Notes: a model not told the origin generated them from the sequence alone. 64,000 nucleotides of DNA from Paenibacillus sp. BIHB 4019 (GCF_002741035.1 NZ_CP016808.1:3476001-3540000), one strand, 5' to 3'. Positions 25,476 to 33,233 are shown, counted from the stretch's first letter. Translations and numbers: made by a program.

Positions 25476-26807
25476 ATGGCTATAGTAGAGGTGGTCAAAT
25501 ACGACGGTTCTCCGGACGTATACGCTTGGAAATATCCGAATGCGGAGCTAGGAACTTGGACGCAGCTAATCGTTAATGATACGCAAGAGGCGCTGTTATT
25601 CAAGGGCGGTCAGGCGCTCGATTTATTCGGGCCCGGCAGGCATACGCTCAGTACGCTTAATATACCGATTTTAAACCAGTTGGTTAATATTCCTTTTGGC
25701 GGGAGATCGCCGTTCTCGGCCGAGGTGTGGTTTGTGAACAAGCAGGTATCTCTTGATGTGAAGTGGGGAACGTCGTCGCCGATTCAATTGCAGGACCCGA
25801 AATACAATATTGTCATTCCGGTTCGGGCTTTCGGCCAGTTCGGCATTGCGATTGAGGATTCGCGCCGGTTTTTGTCCAAGCTGGTTGGAACGCTGCCAGT
25901 GTTTAATCAGGACACGCTGTCCAAACATTTGCGCGGCATGATTATGATGAATATTAATGAGCTGCTTTCTTCCTACCTAGTGTTCAAAAAAGTGAGCCTG
26001 CTTGAAATCAACGCCTACATCGGCGAAATTTCCAAGCACGTTGAAGAACGGGTTGGGGCGCTGATGCACCCATTCGGCATTCGGCTCGTTAATTTCTTCA
26101 TTGATTCCATCAGTACGCCGGAGGATGATGCCTCGCTGAAACGGCTGCGCGAAGCGCTGGCGCGCAAAGCAGAGATGGACATTATCGGCTACAACTACCA
26201 GCAGGAGCGTACCTTCGACACCTTGGAGGGCGCAGCGAAAAATGAAGGCAGCTCGCAAGCTGGCGTCATGGGCGCAGCCCTCGGGCTTAGCATGGGAGCG
26301 GGAATTGGCGGCATATTTGGCAGCCAATTTGGACAGCTGGGCGAGCAGCTGTATGGAGCAGCCGGCGCAGCCCAGGTTTGTCCAAGCTGTCAGAGCCGCA
26401 ACGATGCGCAGGCGAAGTTTTGCAACAGCTGCGGCAAAGGGCTTGCTGGCAGCGCCGCTGGCGGTCAGGCGGGAGCGCCGAGGCCGATTCATAATTGCGA
26501 TAAGTGCGGGATGCCGCATCGGGAAAACTCCAAGTTCTGCGCTAATTGCGGCGATGCTTATAATCCTTGTCCAAGCTGCGGCGCGGATTGTGCGGAGGAT
26601 GCAGTCAATTGCAGCGCTTGCGGCGAGACGTTGCCGCGGCCGTGCAGAGGCTGCGGGGAGCAAGTAGCTGCAAGCGCCAAGTTTTGTCCGCACTGCGGAA
26701 CCAGCAACAGCAGCGGCAGCCAGCAATGTCCGGCATGCCGCCATGAAGTGCAGCCGGGGCAGAAGTTTTGTCCGGAATGCGGCCATGGACTTGCTGGCAG
26801 AGCATAG
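25476..26807 (+). CDS. SPFH-domain protein with five C-terminal zinc ribbons (YdjI-like)
   Basis: A 443-residue cytoplasmic/membrane-associated protein. The N-terminal ~240 residues match the SPFH/virion-core-like domain of B. subtilis YdjI (VEVVKYDGSPDVYAWKYPN; FGPGRHTLSTLNIPIL). A Gly/Ala-rich hydrophobic linker follows (residues ~262-300). Then come five CxxC...CxxC zinc ribbons: CPSC/CNSC, CDKC/CANC, CPSC/CSAC, CRGC/CPHC and CPAC/CPEC. YdjI itself carries fewer ribbons, so the expansion is notable. In B. subtilis the ydjFGHI proteins act in membrane-stress responses with a PspA homologue; no PspA gene is present here. Four small membrane proteins follow on the same strand. Confidence 0.82.
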   Translation: MAIVEVVKYDGSPDVYAWKYPNAELGTWTQLIVNDTQEALLFKGGQALDLFGPGRHTLSTLNIPILNQLVNIPFGGRSPFSAEVWFVNKQVSLDVKWGTSSPIQLQDPKYNIVIPVRAFGQFGIAIEDSRRFLSKLVGTLPVFNQDTLSKHLRGMIMMNINELLSSYLVFKKVSLLEINAYIGEISKHVEERVGALMHPFGIRLVNFFIDSISTPEDDASLKRLREALARKAEMDIIGYNYQQERTFDTLEGAAKNEGSSQAGVMGAALGLSMGAGIGGIFGSQFGQLGEQLYGAAGAAQVCPSCQSRNDAQAKFCNSCGKGLAGSAAGGQAGAPRPIHNCDKCGMPHRENSKFCANCGDAYNPCPSCGADCAEDAVNCSACGETLPRPCRGCGEQVAASAKFCPHCGTSNSSGSQQCPACRHEVQPGQKFCPECGHGLAGRA

Positions 26808-26931
26808 CTTCTTTGCTGGTCGAGTGCAGAGCACGGGGGACGCAAATATTAGGCCGTGGCAGCTATCAAAAGCAGCAAATTACTGCGCGTGAGACGTAAT
26901 AGCGTTGCTGCTGGGAAAGAGGGAAAGCTTC

Positions 26932-27381
26932 ATGAGTTTGCTGTTTCGCGTAATTGGAGTGGGATTTTTGCTATTCGGAACTAATGTGTTATTTGAATTC
27001 GATGGTAGGATAAGCACGCTCTTATTTTCACAGAAAGTCGGGTTATATATACTTACAGCGATTCTTCCTTCTTTGTTCTTCTTTATGTTGGCCTACTTTT
27101 CTGCCAAAGGGGAGAAGAAGCGTGATGACGCATGGGTTGCAGACATTCGGGCGAGCCATGCTACCATACAACAGAACACTTTAGAGGCTAAAAAAATGGC
27201 CGATGAAATGAGGCATGCAAGGCTGCAGAGAGAGCAAGCAAGGGGAGGCAGGGCTCCTGCGGGCAGCACAGGGCAAGGGAGAAAGTCTGTTGCTTGCCCA
27301 AGCTGTGGAAACCATACGATGCTATGGCCTAAACAAACGATCCTCTGTGAATATTGCCATGCAAGTATTGAATACCGCTAG
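26932..27381 (+). CDS. Small membrane protein with coiled coil and C-terminal zinc ribbon (A)
   Basis: A 149-residue protein with two TM helices (residues ~4-22 and ~35-60), a basic/charged coiled coil (residues ~63-105) and a C-terminal ribbon with CPSC ... CEYC. The ATG at 26932 follows AAAGAGGGAA; the upstream TTG at 26905 is unlikely. The layout is shared with the genes at 27430 and 28501, so the three are paralogues. It lies 124 bp after the SPFH gene and probably works with it, like YdjG/YdjH with YdjI. Function unknown. Confidence 0.65.
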   Translation: MSLLFRVIGVGFLLFGTNVLFEFDGRISTLLFSQKVGLYILTAILPSLFFFMLAYFSAKGEKKRDDAWVADIRASHATIQQNTLEAKKMADEMRHARLQREQARGGRAPAGSTGQGRKSVACPSCGNHTMLWPKQTILCEYCHASIEYR

Positions 27382-27429
27382 GTGTAAAGGCTCCTATGCA
27401 TTACTGAGCGAAAGACGGGGTGAATGTAA

Positions 27430-27984
27430 ATGGCAGCTGGTTTTTGGTACAAGGCATTTGGTGTATTTTGGGCTGCTTTAGGTCTTATCTTATATCCGAA
27501 TACATTGTCCCCAAGATATGGATTAGATGGACTCATAGCTACTTTGATTATCTTCTCTTTATTTCCTGGCATTTCCCTTTATTGCATTGGGGATAGGAAG
27601 AATAGGCGTTTTAAATGGAAGCAAAAATATTTAGCTGAACAAGAGCCATACCTAGTCCAGTTTCGAATAGAGCTACAGAAGCTGGAGTATGAGCAGGAGC
27701 TTGCAAGAGAAGAGCGCGAACGAGCCGAAGAGGCCGAAGAAGCGGCTAGGCTAGAGGCGGAGAAGGAAGCGACACTTGCGGCTTTGCGCGCAGAGACAGA
27801 GGCAGCGGCAAGGCGCGAAGCCGCGAGCCGCACATCACCAGTTCCACCTCCATCGTCGTCTCCGCCAACACTACCCCTCATGCCCAAAAATATCAGCTGT
27901 CCGGGTTGTGGAGCAAAAAAGGTGCTGCAGCCTATGCAGAGCGTGGAATGTGACTATTGCGGAACGGTGCTGGTGTATAGTTAA
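27430..27984 (+). CDS. Small membrane protein with coiled coil and C-terminal zinc ribbon (B)
   Basis: A 184-residue protein with two TM segments (residues ~4-22 and ~33-53), then a long Glu/Arg/Ala-rich coiled coil (~70-130), a Ser/Pro linker, and a final ribbon CPGCGAKKVLQPMQSVECDY followed by C. The ATG at 27430 is preceded by GGGGTGA. Its ribbon is almost the same as that of the gene at 28501, indicating recent duplication. No enzymatic motif. It is probably part of the SPFH operon; a terminator follows. Confidence 0.62.
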   Translation: MAAGFWYKAFGVFWAALGLILYPNTLSPRYGLDGLIATLIIFSLFPGISLYCIGDRKNRRFKWKQKYLAEQEPYLVQFRIELQKLEYEQELAREERERAEEAEEAARLEAEKEATLAALRAETEAAARREAASRTSPVPPPSSSPPTLPLMPKNISCPGCGAKKVLQPMQSVECDYCGTVLVYS

Positions 27985-28025
27985 TTTTAAGCCAGCCTAT
28001 TTGAGGGTCTCAAAAGAGAAATAAG

Positions 28026-28074
28026 AGCAGCAAGCGTTTAGCCTATAGCGGGTATAACGGATGCTGCTTTTTTT
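28026..28074 (+). terminator. Rho-independent terminator
   Basis: AGCAGCAAGCGTT and AACGGATGCTGCT pair with one mismatch and a T-run follows. The stem sequence resembles the terminator at 29742, so the two may share an origin. Confidence 0.7.
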
Positions 28075-28153
28075 ACTAGAGTAAGAGATTCAATATAATA
28101 GCAGCTTATGGTCTCAAATGATTGCAGCAACGAAAGGGAAAGGGGATAGCGGG

Positions 28154-28465
28154 ATGGGTGGAGTACTTAAAATAATTGCAATCGGATGTCTTGTGAATGG
28201 CATGCTGTATATGCCCTTATATAGAGCAGGAGAGATCTCATTCGCGGAGCAGGCTTTATTTTTCGGGAAATATTTCGGGATAACAGCGGCAGTCATATTT
28301 ATATTGGCGGCAATGATCGAGAAGGTCGATAAAATAAAACAAAAAGAATACATGGAAAAAGCACAGAAGTATTCAGCCAGCTTGGAGCAGCGTTTGCATG
28401 AGATGCAATACGAAACAAGTGAGCTGAAGAGGGCAAGACTTGCACGAGAACAACATTTAAATTAA
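28154..28465 (+). CDS. Small membrane protein with coiled coil, no zinc ribbon (C)
   Basis: A 103-residue protein with two TM segments (residues ~3-22 and ~34-56) and a charged coiled coil ending RARLAREQHLN. The end lines up with the middle of protein A (HARLQREQA), so this is a paralogue without the ribbon. No downstream frame restores a ribbon. I prefer the ATG at 28154, which has AAAGGGGA 8 bp upstream, over the ATG at 28118. Function unknown. Confidence 0.55.
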   Translation: MGGVLKIIAIGCLVNGMLYMPLYRAGEISFAEQALFFGKYFGITAAVIFILAAMIEKVDKIKQKEYMEKAQKYSASLEQRLHEMQYETSELKRARLAREQHLN

Positions 28466-28500
28466 AGAGACTGGACGATGATACAGAGGCGGGATGAGCA

Positions 28501-29034
28501 ATGCGGAAGGGATACGATTCATCTAAAATGATTTCGTATGCAAACGGAATTGTGTGGTTAGTTATTGGTGCTTTCTTTATTAAAAATGGAATATCGACTC
28601 CAAATCGGGAAGAATTAATGTTTTATATTCTTCTTTATTCCTTGATTTTCGTTTTCCCAGCATGGATCGGAGTGTACCTTGGTTTGCGCTATTCGAACCG
28701 TAAATCTGTCCAAAAAAAGCATAAGGAAGCGATTGATTCATTAGAGCTTGAATTGCATATCGCAAGACAAGAGCTATTGCATGAGAAAAGTCTTGCTGAA
28801 AATGAGGAGCAAGCGAGGAAATCTGCCAGGGAAGCGGAGGAGCAAGCGGCAGCAGCTGCCCGTTTAGTAGAGCAGACAGAACACCATAATGCAAGGCAAG
28901 GACCTCCGCCCCCGCCTGCCCCGCCGTCCATGCCGAAAACAATCAGCTGCCCAGGCTGCGGTGCTAGTAAATTGCTGCGTCCAATGCAAAGCGAGGAATG
29001 CGACTATTGCGGGAGGATGCTTGTGTATCGTTAA
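28501..29034 (+). CDS. Small membrane protein with coiled coil and C-terminal zinc ribbon (D)
   Basis: A 177-residue protein with two TM segments (~12-28 and ~39-62), a coiled coil (~68-125), a proline stretch (PPPPPAPPS) and the ribbon CPGCGASKLLRPMQSEECDY plus C. It starts at the ATG at 28501, 35 bp after the previous stop. It is a close paralogue of protein B. The proline linker may let the ribbon reach a partner. Function unknown. Confidence 0.62.
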   Translation: MRKGYDSSKMISYANGIVWLVIGAFFIKNGISTPNREELMFYILLYSLIFVFPAWIGVYLGLRYSNRKSVQKKHKEAIDSLELELHIARQELLHEKSLAENEEQARKSAREAEEQAAAAARLVEQTEHHNARQGPPPPPAPPSMPKTISCPGCGASKLLRPMQSEECDYCGRMLVYR

Positions 29035-29117
29035 TGGCATCTGAGCGTCAGGATTTGTTTGCGAAACCTTTTTTTAGGGTAAAGTAACATAGAGCCCAAA
29101 CAAGAAGGAGCGTGTAA

Positions 29118-29651
29118 ATGATGACGCAAATGAAGAAGGTGGCTTTTCTGCTGGCCGATGGCTTTGAAGATTCAGAAATGCAAAATCCGTATGATGAGAT
29201 GGTGAAAAATGGCCATGAAGCGGTTATTATAAGCTTGCGCAGCAATGAGGAATTAAAGGGCAAGCAGGGCACAGTTGCCTATAAATCGCATCTTGCGATT
29301 AATGAGGCGAAGGCGAGCGATTATGCGGCGATTATTATTCCTGGCGGCGCATCGCCTTCCCATTTGAAGGAAGATGCGGCCGTGCAAGCTTTTGTCAAAG
29401 AGGCTGATGAAAAAGGCATTACTATCGCTGCCATTTGTCATGGTCCGCAAATTTTGGCGGAGGCTGGTGTGCTGCAGGGACGCACGCTGACGGCTTATCC
29501 AGAGCTGGAGCAGGAAGTGCAGGCAGCCGGGGGGCATTTTCGCAATGAGGAAGTCGTAGTTGACCGTAATTTGATTACCTCCCGTACGCCAGAGGACGAG
29601 CCGGCTTTTATTCAAGCAACGATTGAACAACTGGGCGTCAACGCCTGGTAG
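29118..29651 (+). CDS. DJ-1/PfpI family protein (type 1 glutamine amidotransferase-like)
   Basis: A 177-residue stress protein of the DJ-1/PfpI superfamily, like B. subtilis YfkM/YraA. The nucleophile elbow is A-I-C-H-G-P-Q (Cys at ~105) and the Glu ligand is in ADGFEDSE (E at ~18). In the family these act as deglycases, proteases or redox sensors; the actual activity cannot be told from sequence. The ATG at 29118 has AAGGAG 7 bp upstream. It is followed by a palindrome and a strong terminator. Confidence 0.85.
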   Translation: MMTQMKKVAFLLADGFEDSEMQNPYDEMVKNGHEAVIISLRSNEELKGKQGTVAYKSHLAINEAKASDYAAIIIPGGASPSHLKEDAAVQAFVKEADEKGITIAAICHGPQILAEAGVLQGRTLTAYPELEQEVQAAGGHFRNEEVVVDRNLITSRTPEDEPAFIQATIEQLGVNAW

Positions 29652-29701
29652 ACTCTCTAGCAAAGCAGCTGGAGCGTGCATTCCATCTGTTATCGCTGCA
29701 A

Positions 29702-29721
29702 GTTTTGCCTATAGGCAAAAC
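29702..29721. repeat. Perfect 20-bp palindrome after the PfpI gene
   Basis: GTTTTGCCTATAGGCAAAAC is exactly self-complementary. It lies 20 bp upstream of the terminator, in no gene. It may be a binding site or a remnant; nothing nearby explains it. Confidence 0.6.
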
Positions 29722-29741
29722 CAAAACCGCAAATCGCAAGT

Positions 29742-29789
29742 GCAGCAAGCGTTTAACCTGGCTTAGGTTTAACGCTTGCTGCTTTTTTT
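29742..29789 (+). terminator. Strong Rho-independent terminator
   Basis: GCAGCAAGCGTTTAACC and GGTTTAACGCTTGCTGC are perfect 17-bp arms with a 7-nt loop, followed by seven T residues. Confidence 0.9.
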
Positions 29790-29926
29790 GCTATGTAAAT
29801 TTTCCTGAATTTGTAACGACTATTCATGCCAAATGATTGCGGCAACTATTTAACTGCATTATAATTGTTGTCAGCATGGCAGAGTTTGTGAACGAGTGGT
29901 TATTTCGTATATTAAAGGAGTCAAGC

Positions 29927-31090
29927 ATGAAGGTTATCCTTGTAGATGATGAAAGCCTCGCTTTGGATTACTTGGAGCGGCAACTCGTGAAACTAAATAA
30001 CGTAGAGGTTCTGGGGAAATATGAGGATCCAATGGCAGGGAAAGAGCGGATTTTGCTTGATCTGCCGGATGTTGTATTTTTGGATATTAATTTGCCCGAA
30101 GTCAGTGGCATAGCGCTTGCCGAGCAACTGCTGGAGGTAAGACCAGAGCTGAATATCGTATTTGTAACCGCTTATGATGAATATGCAGTGAAAGCTTTTG
30201 AGCTGAATGCGCTGGATTATGTCGTCAAGCCGATCCATCCTGAGAGGTTAATGAAAACGATGGAACGGATTCAGAAGCGGCTGGACTTCCATGTGAAGGA
30301 TACAGGGCAGGCCGTGCAGCAAGTGGAAAAAACGAATGAGGAGCAGTACCTGATTTTGCAGCTGCTAGGGCAGTTCAGTGTCGAATTTTCTGGAAAAAAG
30401 GATGCAGCCATACGTTGGCGCACGACGAAGGCGCAGGAGCTGTTTCTGTATTTGCTCCAGCATCGCGAACAACTGGTAAGGAAATCGCTATTAATCGATT
30501 TGCTATGGCCCGATAATGGGACGGAGAAAATATATGCCCAGCTGTATACGACGGTGTACCATATTAGGAAAACGCTTGATCAGTTTGGAAAGTGTTTTCA
30601 CATCGCCAATACAACAGAAGGATACATATTGACGCTGAATCAGGTTGTGCTGGATGTGGAGGAATGGGAGAGAGGTATTGCTGCTGCACCGCCGCTAGCG
30701 GCGGCAACCCTTGCGGAATACGAGGAGGCTATGAATTTTTATCGAGGCGATTATTTAAAGGATTATGATTATTGGTGGGCGGAGAGCGAACGCCAGCGCC
30801 TGAAGCGTCTGTGGCTGAATACTTCCTACCGCTTGGAAGCTTGGCATGTCGAGCATGGCCAGCTGGATAAAGCGATTGCTGGATATATTCGAATTATCGA
30901 GGAGCATGCGCAGGCGGAAGAGGCTTATTTTGCCTTAATGCAGCTGTATGCGTCTAAAGGGAATCATCTTATGGTTAATCAGCAGTACCATGCTTTAACC
31001 GCCGCGCTGATGGAGGAATTGAATGAGCAGCCAAGCGCCTACATTACAGAATGGTACAAAGATTGGAAAAGCGGCGTTAATAGTTTGTAG
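29927..31090 (+). CDS. Response regulator with SARP/BTAD DNA-binding output
   Basis: A 387-residue regulator. The receiver (residues 1-~120) has the acidic pair DDE at 7-9, phospho-acceptor D53 (FLDINLPE) and K101 (VVKPIHP). It is followed by an OmpR/SARP-type winged helix (RTTKAQELFLYLLQHREQLV, then LWPDNGTEKIYAQLYTTVYHIRKTL) and a bacterial transcriptional activation domain (BTAD) to the end. The ATG at 29927 follows AAAGGAG; the in-frame TTG at 29837 is far upstream. SARP activators bind direct repeats near -35. Four nearby promoters carry such repeats. The cognate kinase is probably the hybrid sensor at 40975-44091, by class and location. Confidence 0.85.
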   Translation: MKVILVDDESLALDYLERQLVKLNNVEVLGKYEDPMAGKERILLDLPDVVFLDINLPEVSGIALAEQLLEVRPELNIVFVTAYDEYAVKAFELNALDYVVKPIHPERLMKTMERIQKRLDFHVKDTGQAVQQVEKTNEEQYLILQLLGQFSVEFSGKKDAAIRWRTTKAQELFLYLLQHREQLVRKSLLIDLLWPDNGTEKIYAQLYTTVYHIRKTLDQFGKCFHIANTTEGYILTLNQVVLDVEEWERGIAAAPPLAAATLAEYEEAMNFYRGDYLKDYDYWWAESERQRLKRLWLNTSYRLEAWHVEHGQLDKAIAGYIRIIEEHAQAEEAYFALMQLYASKGNHLMVNQQYHALTAALMEELNEQPSAYITEWYKDWKSGVNSL

Positions 31091-31147
31091 ACTGGCTGTC
31101 GGAGGAATAAAAATTCAATATTCTATGCGGCCTATTATTTTGTAAGT

Positions 31148-31204
31148 TTTGCGAGATTAAACAGAGATTTTGTCGAGAAATTGTAGAGATGCCCTATTTA
31201 TAAT
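31148..31204 (+). promoter_or_regulatory. Tandem 11-bp repeats and -10: SARP-type promoter 1
   Basis: Four consecutive 11-mers share GAGA at positions 6-9: TTTGCGAGATT, AAACAGAGATT, TTGTCGAGAAA, TTGTAGAGATG (31148-31191). The last begins 18 bp before the -10 TATAAT (31199-31204). It drives the 21-residue ORF and the unknown gene at 31283. Confidence 0.7.
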
Positions 31205-31220
31205 AGAGGAGTAGGTGAAA

Positions 31221-31286
31221 ATGGAGACGGACAAGCTTTATGAGCTTCATTTTCAAAAAAATAGCATGTCCAAAAGGAATGGTTGA
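31221..31286 (+). CDS. 21-residue leader ORF
   Basis: The ORF starts at the ATG at 31221 with GGAG (31208-31211) and AGGTGA (31213-31218) upstream, and ends with TGA at 31284-31286. The translation begins METDKLYELHFQKNSMSKRN. The stop overlaps the TTG of the following gene (TTGA), so translation is probably coupled. The predicted transcript start (~31211) leaves a very short leader. It may be a small protein or a coupling peptide. Confidence 0.45.
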   Translation: METDKLYELHFQKNSMSKRNG

Positions 31287-31753
31287 AGAAGATGATGATA
31301 ACCGGGAAGCGGCAAATGAACGTCATTCGCCATTTTCGCTATCCTGAGCTGGCTTGCTGTATAAGCGAGGGAGCCCAGCACCTACGACAGCTGAATTTGC
31401 ATCAAATGACCGATTACACCATCGTTCGTGGCTTTTATACCCATCATAGAGGTCATTTCATTGGCATTACAGCTACTTCTGAGGGGCCTTTGTTTTTTTA
31501 TGACAAGCAGTATTTTCAGCTTTCGGAAGGGAAATTTATGATTACTCTGGAGCATGATGATAAGCGGAACACGTTTTCTTTTTGGTGGGACGGGGTGGAG
31601 ATCTGCCGCCTAAACTACCAGCGTCAGCTTTATCGTTATAATGAGGGAATCGTAGATGATGGTATTCGTGATTTTTTTGCGTGGCTTTATTTGTCGACAG
31701 GACCAAGGAAGTTTTGGAGATTCCAAAAATTTTACACGGTCAAAAGCAGCTAA
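31283..31753 (+). CDS. Unknown protein under SARP-type promoter
   Basis: A 156-residue protein from the TTG at 31283 (153 residues if the ATG at 31292 is used). It is rich in aromatic residues (FSFWWDGVEICRLNYQRQLY; RKFWRFQKFY) and has no signal peptide, TM segment or known motif. The TTG overlaps the stop of the 21-residue ORF, and AAAGGAA lies 5 nt before it, which supports the TTG. It is the first gene after the SARP regulator. I do not recognise a family. Its promoter is shared in design with the surface protein and sortase. Confidence 0.55.
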   Translation: MKKMMITGKRQMNVIRHFRYPELACCISEGAQHLRQLNLHQMTDYTIVRGFYTHHRGHFIGITATSEGPLFFYDKQYFQLSEGKFMITLEHDDKRNTFSFWWDGVEICRLNYQRQLYRYNEGIVDDGIRDFFAWLYLSTGPRKFWRFQKFYTVKSS

Positions 31754-31825
31754 TCGCTGTTTCGGGTATCGGAATTTTATCAACCGACATAGGATTGATA
31801 AAACGCATGATGGAGTTGAAGTGAG

Positions 31826-32008
31826 ATGGGCGCGGAACATTTGAAAGAATTTCAAAGCTTGAAGCACGAAGATGAAATGCGGTATATGCTCCTGCTAAGA
31901 GACGTAAAGGGCATGCTTAAAGAGCGGAAGGAAGAGCCTTTTATGAAACGGTTAAAGCGGAGATGGAAGAAGAAAAACCAGAAAATACAAGCCTCAGCCT
32001 GGAAATAA
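31826..32008 (+). CDS. Small basic hypothetical protein
   Basis: A 60-residue ORF starting at the ATG at 31826, with GGAG at 31812-31815. The second half is very basic (KRLKRRWKKKNQKIQ). It lies 72 bp after the previous gene on the same strand. No hydrophobic segment. It may be a nucleic-acid-binding small protein or a spurious ORF. Confidence 0.35.
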   Translation: MGAEHLKEFQSLKHEDEMRYMLLLRDVKGMLKERKEEPFMKRLKRRWKKKNQKIQASAWK

Positions 32009-32024
32009 AAAAAGGTTTAACGTA

Positions 32025-32053
32025 TTGTTTATTGCAAATAATGGGTATATACT
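32025..32053 (+). promoter_or_regulatory. Promoter of the riboswitch transcript
   Basis: TTGTTT (32025-32030) and TATACT (32048-32053) with a 17-bp spacer. It lacks the 11-bp repeats of the neighbouring promoters. Confidence 0.45.
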
Positions 32054-32113
32054 AGAGATAATCATAGTTTAATATAAGGTAGTTTTTCTACCTAACACCA
32101 CTTACAAAACTTT

Positions 32114-32203
32114 ACACGATAACGGCAAACCTGTCGAAAGGCAGGGACGCAAAGCTAAAGGGCCTTCTCTATTATTAGATGGCAGCCTAGCCACCGAAGG
32201 GAG
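32114..32203 (+). ncRNA. c-di-GMP-I (GEMM) riboswitch
   Basis: The aptamer signature is present: CACGATAACGGCAAACC, a CCTGTC-GAAA-GGCAGG hairpin with the GAAA tetraloop at 136-139 of the 32000 block, then GGGACGCAAAGC, a variable stem, and GGCAGCCTAGCCACCGAAGG. These are the conserved parts of the GEMM-I class. The ribosome site GAAGGGAG (32196-32203) sits at the 3' edge of the aptamer and a T-run fills the gap to the ATG at 32212. Binding can therefore act on the ribosome site or on a terminator; the sign is not clear from sequence. Confidence 0.88.
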
Positions 32204-32211
32204 TTTTTTTT

Positions 32212-33027
32212 ATGCGCAAAAGTTTAACGGTTATGATTTTGCTTGCATTGCTTCTGTCCGTGTTCCCTCAAGCAACTGCTCAAGTGGCAGCAGCAGCTGG
32301 GACAAGCTGGCTCGATGAATCCAATGTGGATAAAGGAAGCATCGGTATTCGTTATGAGGTCAAGTCGGGTGTAGATACAAGGCTGGTTGTAGCCAAAGAC
32401 GGCAAAAATTATACGTATGCGCTCCGGGCAAGCCAGACAGAAGAGTGGTTCGCGCTTCAACTGGGCAATGGAGATTATACGATTACATTATTGGAAAACG
32501 TAAGTGGAACCAATAAATATAGAGCAGTTCAAACAGGCAAAGTTACCTTGAATTTGAGTGACAGCAGCCTCGTCTATTTGAACTCCATTCAAAATATTGA
32601 TTGGAGCAGCAACAGCAAAGCGGTTAAGAAAGCATTGGAACTGACTAAGGGTGCAAAGACGGATACCGAGAAGGTAACGGCGGTTTACAATTACATTGTA
32701 GCGAATATTTCTTACGATCATCAGCTCGCGGCTAAGGTGACTAACGATTATTTGCCTCAAATCGATCGTACATTTAATTCGCAGAAAGATATTTGCTACG
32801 GCTATGCTGCATTAATGGCGGGCATGCTTCGCAGCTTGGACATTCCGGCCAAGATGGTGACAGGCAAAGCGTCCGATGTATCGAATTATCATGCCTGGAA
32901 TGAAGTATATTTGGACGGCAAATGGATCACAATCGATACGACGCTTGATGCTGGCCTGAAGAACAGCAAGAAAGCGGGCAAAATGATTAAAGACAGCTCG
33001 CGTTATACGGCTGCTAAAGTTTATTAA
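32212..33027 (+). CDS. Secreted transglutaminase-like cysteine peptidase, c-di-GMP-controlled
   Basis: A 271-residue secreted protein with a signal peptide (KSLTVMILLALLLSVFPQ ... AAA). A beta-rich N-terminal domain (~30-130) is followed by a transglutaminase-like core with the triad Cys in KDICYGYAALMAGML, His in NYHAWNEVYL and Asp in ITIDTTLD. The family includes transamidases and peptidases that act on surface proteins or wall. The ATG at 32212 lies 8 nt after the GAAGGGAG site at the end of a c-di-GMP-I riboswitch. In Bacillota such switches often control surface proteins and their processing enzymes. The neighbouring LPKTG protein is a plausible substrate. Confidence 0.85.
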   Translation: MRKSLTVMILLALLLSVFPQATAQVAAAAGTSWLDESNVDKGSIGIRYEVKSGVDTRLVVAKDGKNYTYALRASQTEEWFALQLGNGDYTITLLENVSGTNKYRAVQTGKVTLNLSDSSLVYLNSIQNIDWSSNSKAVKKALELTKGAKTDTEKVTAVYNYIVANISYDHQLAAKVTNDYLPQIDRTFNSQKDICYGYAALMAGMLRSLDIPAKMVTGKASDVSNYHAWNEVYLDGKWITIDTTLDAGLKNSKKAGKMIKDSSRYTAAKVY

Positions 33028-33066
33028 ACGGAAATAAACACATAAAACTCAATAGGTACACACAGA

Positions 33067-33107
33067 AGCTTCGTCTATCCTTTAAGGGATGGATGAAGCT
33101 TTTTTTG
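33067..33107 (+). terminator. Rho-independent terminator after transglutaminase gene
   Basis: AGCTTCGTCTATCC and GGATGGATGAAGCT (33067-33080, 33087-33100) pair with one mismatch; a T-run follows. Confidence 0.8.
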
Positions 33108-33139
33108 CTGTTATTTAGGCTGACGAGTGAAGGGGAGGC

Positions 33140-33174
33140 TTGTAAAGTTTTTGTACAGTTTGGCTGGATATAAT
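33140..33174 (+). promoter_or_regulatory. Tandem 11-bp repeats and -10: SARP-type promoter 2
   Basis: TTGTAAAGTTT (33140-33150) and TTGTACAGTTT (33151-33161) are adjacent 11-mers. The second begins 18 bp before the -10 TATAAT (33169-33174). It drives the surface protein gene. Confidence 0.7.
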
Positions 33175-33203
33175 TTTCTTATTTGAATATAAGGAGGAAG
33201 AGG

Positions 33204-33233
33204 ATGGAAAAAGACGTGGTATTCGTAAGGTAA
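33204..33233 (+). CDS. 9-codon leader ORF before the surface protein
   Basis: A strong AAGGAGG (33191-33197) precedes an ATG at 33204 that reads MEKDVVFVR and stops at TAA 33231-33233. It lies in the ~130-nt leader of the surface protein mRNA. The strong ribosome site makes translation likely; the role may be control of downstream translation. Confidence 0.4.
   Translation: MEKDVVFVR

Noticed and set aside
29837..29926. SARP-type site upstream of the regulator's own gene
   Set aside because: A TATAAT is present at 29860 but the 18-bp upstream position reads GCAACTATTTA, with no repeat.
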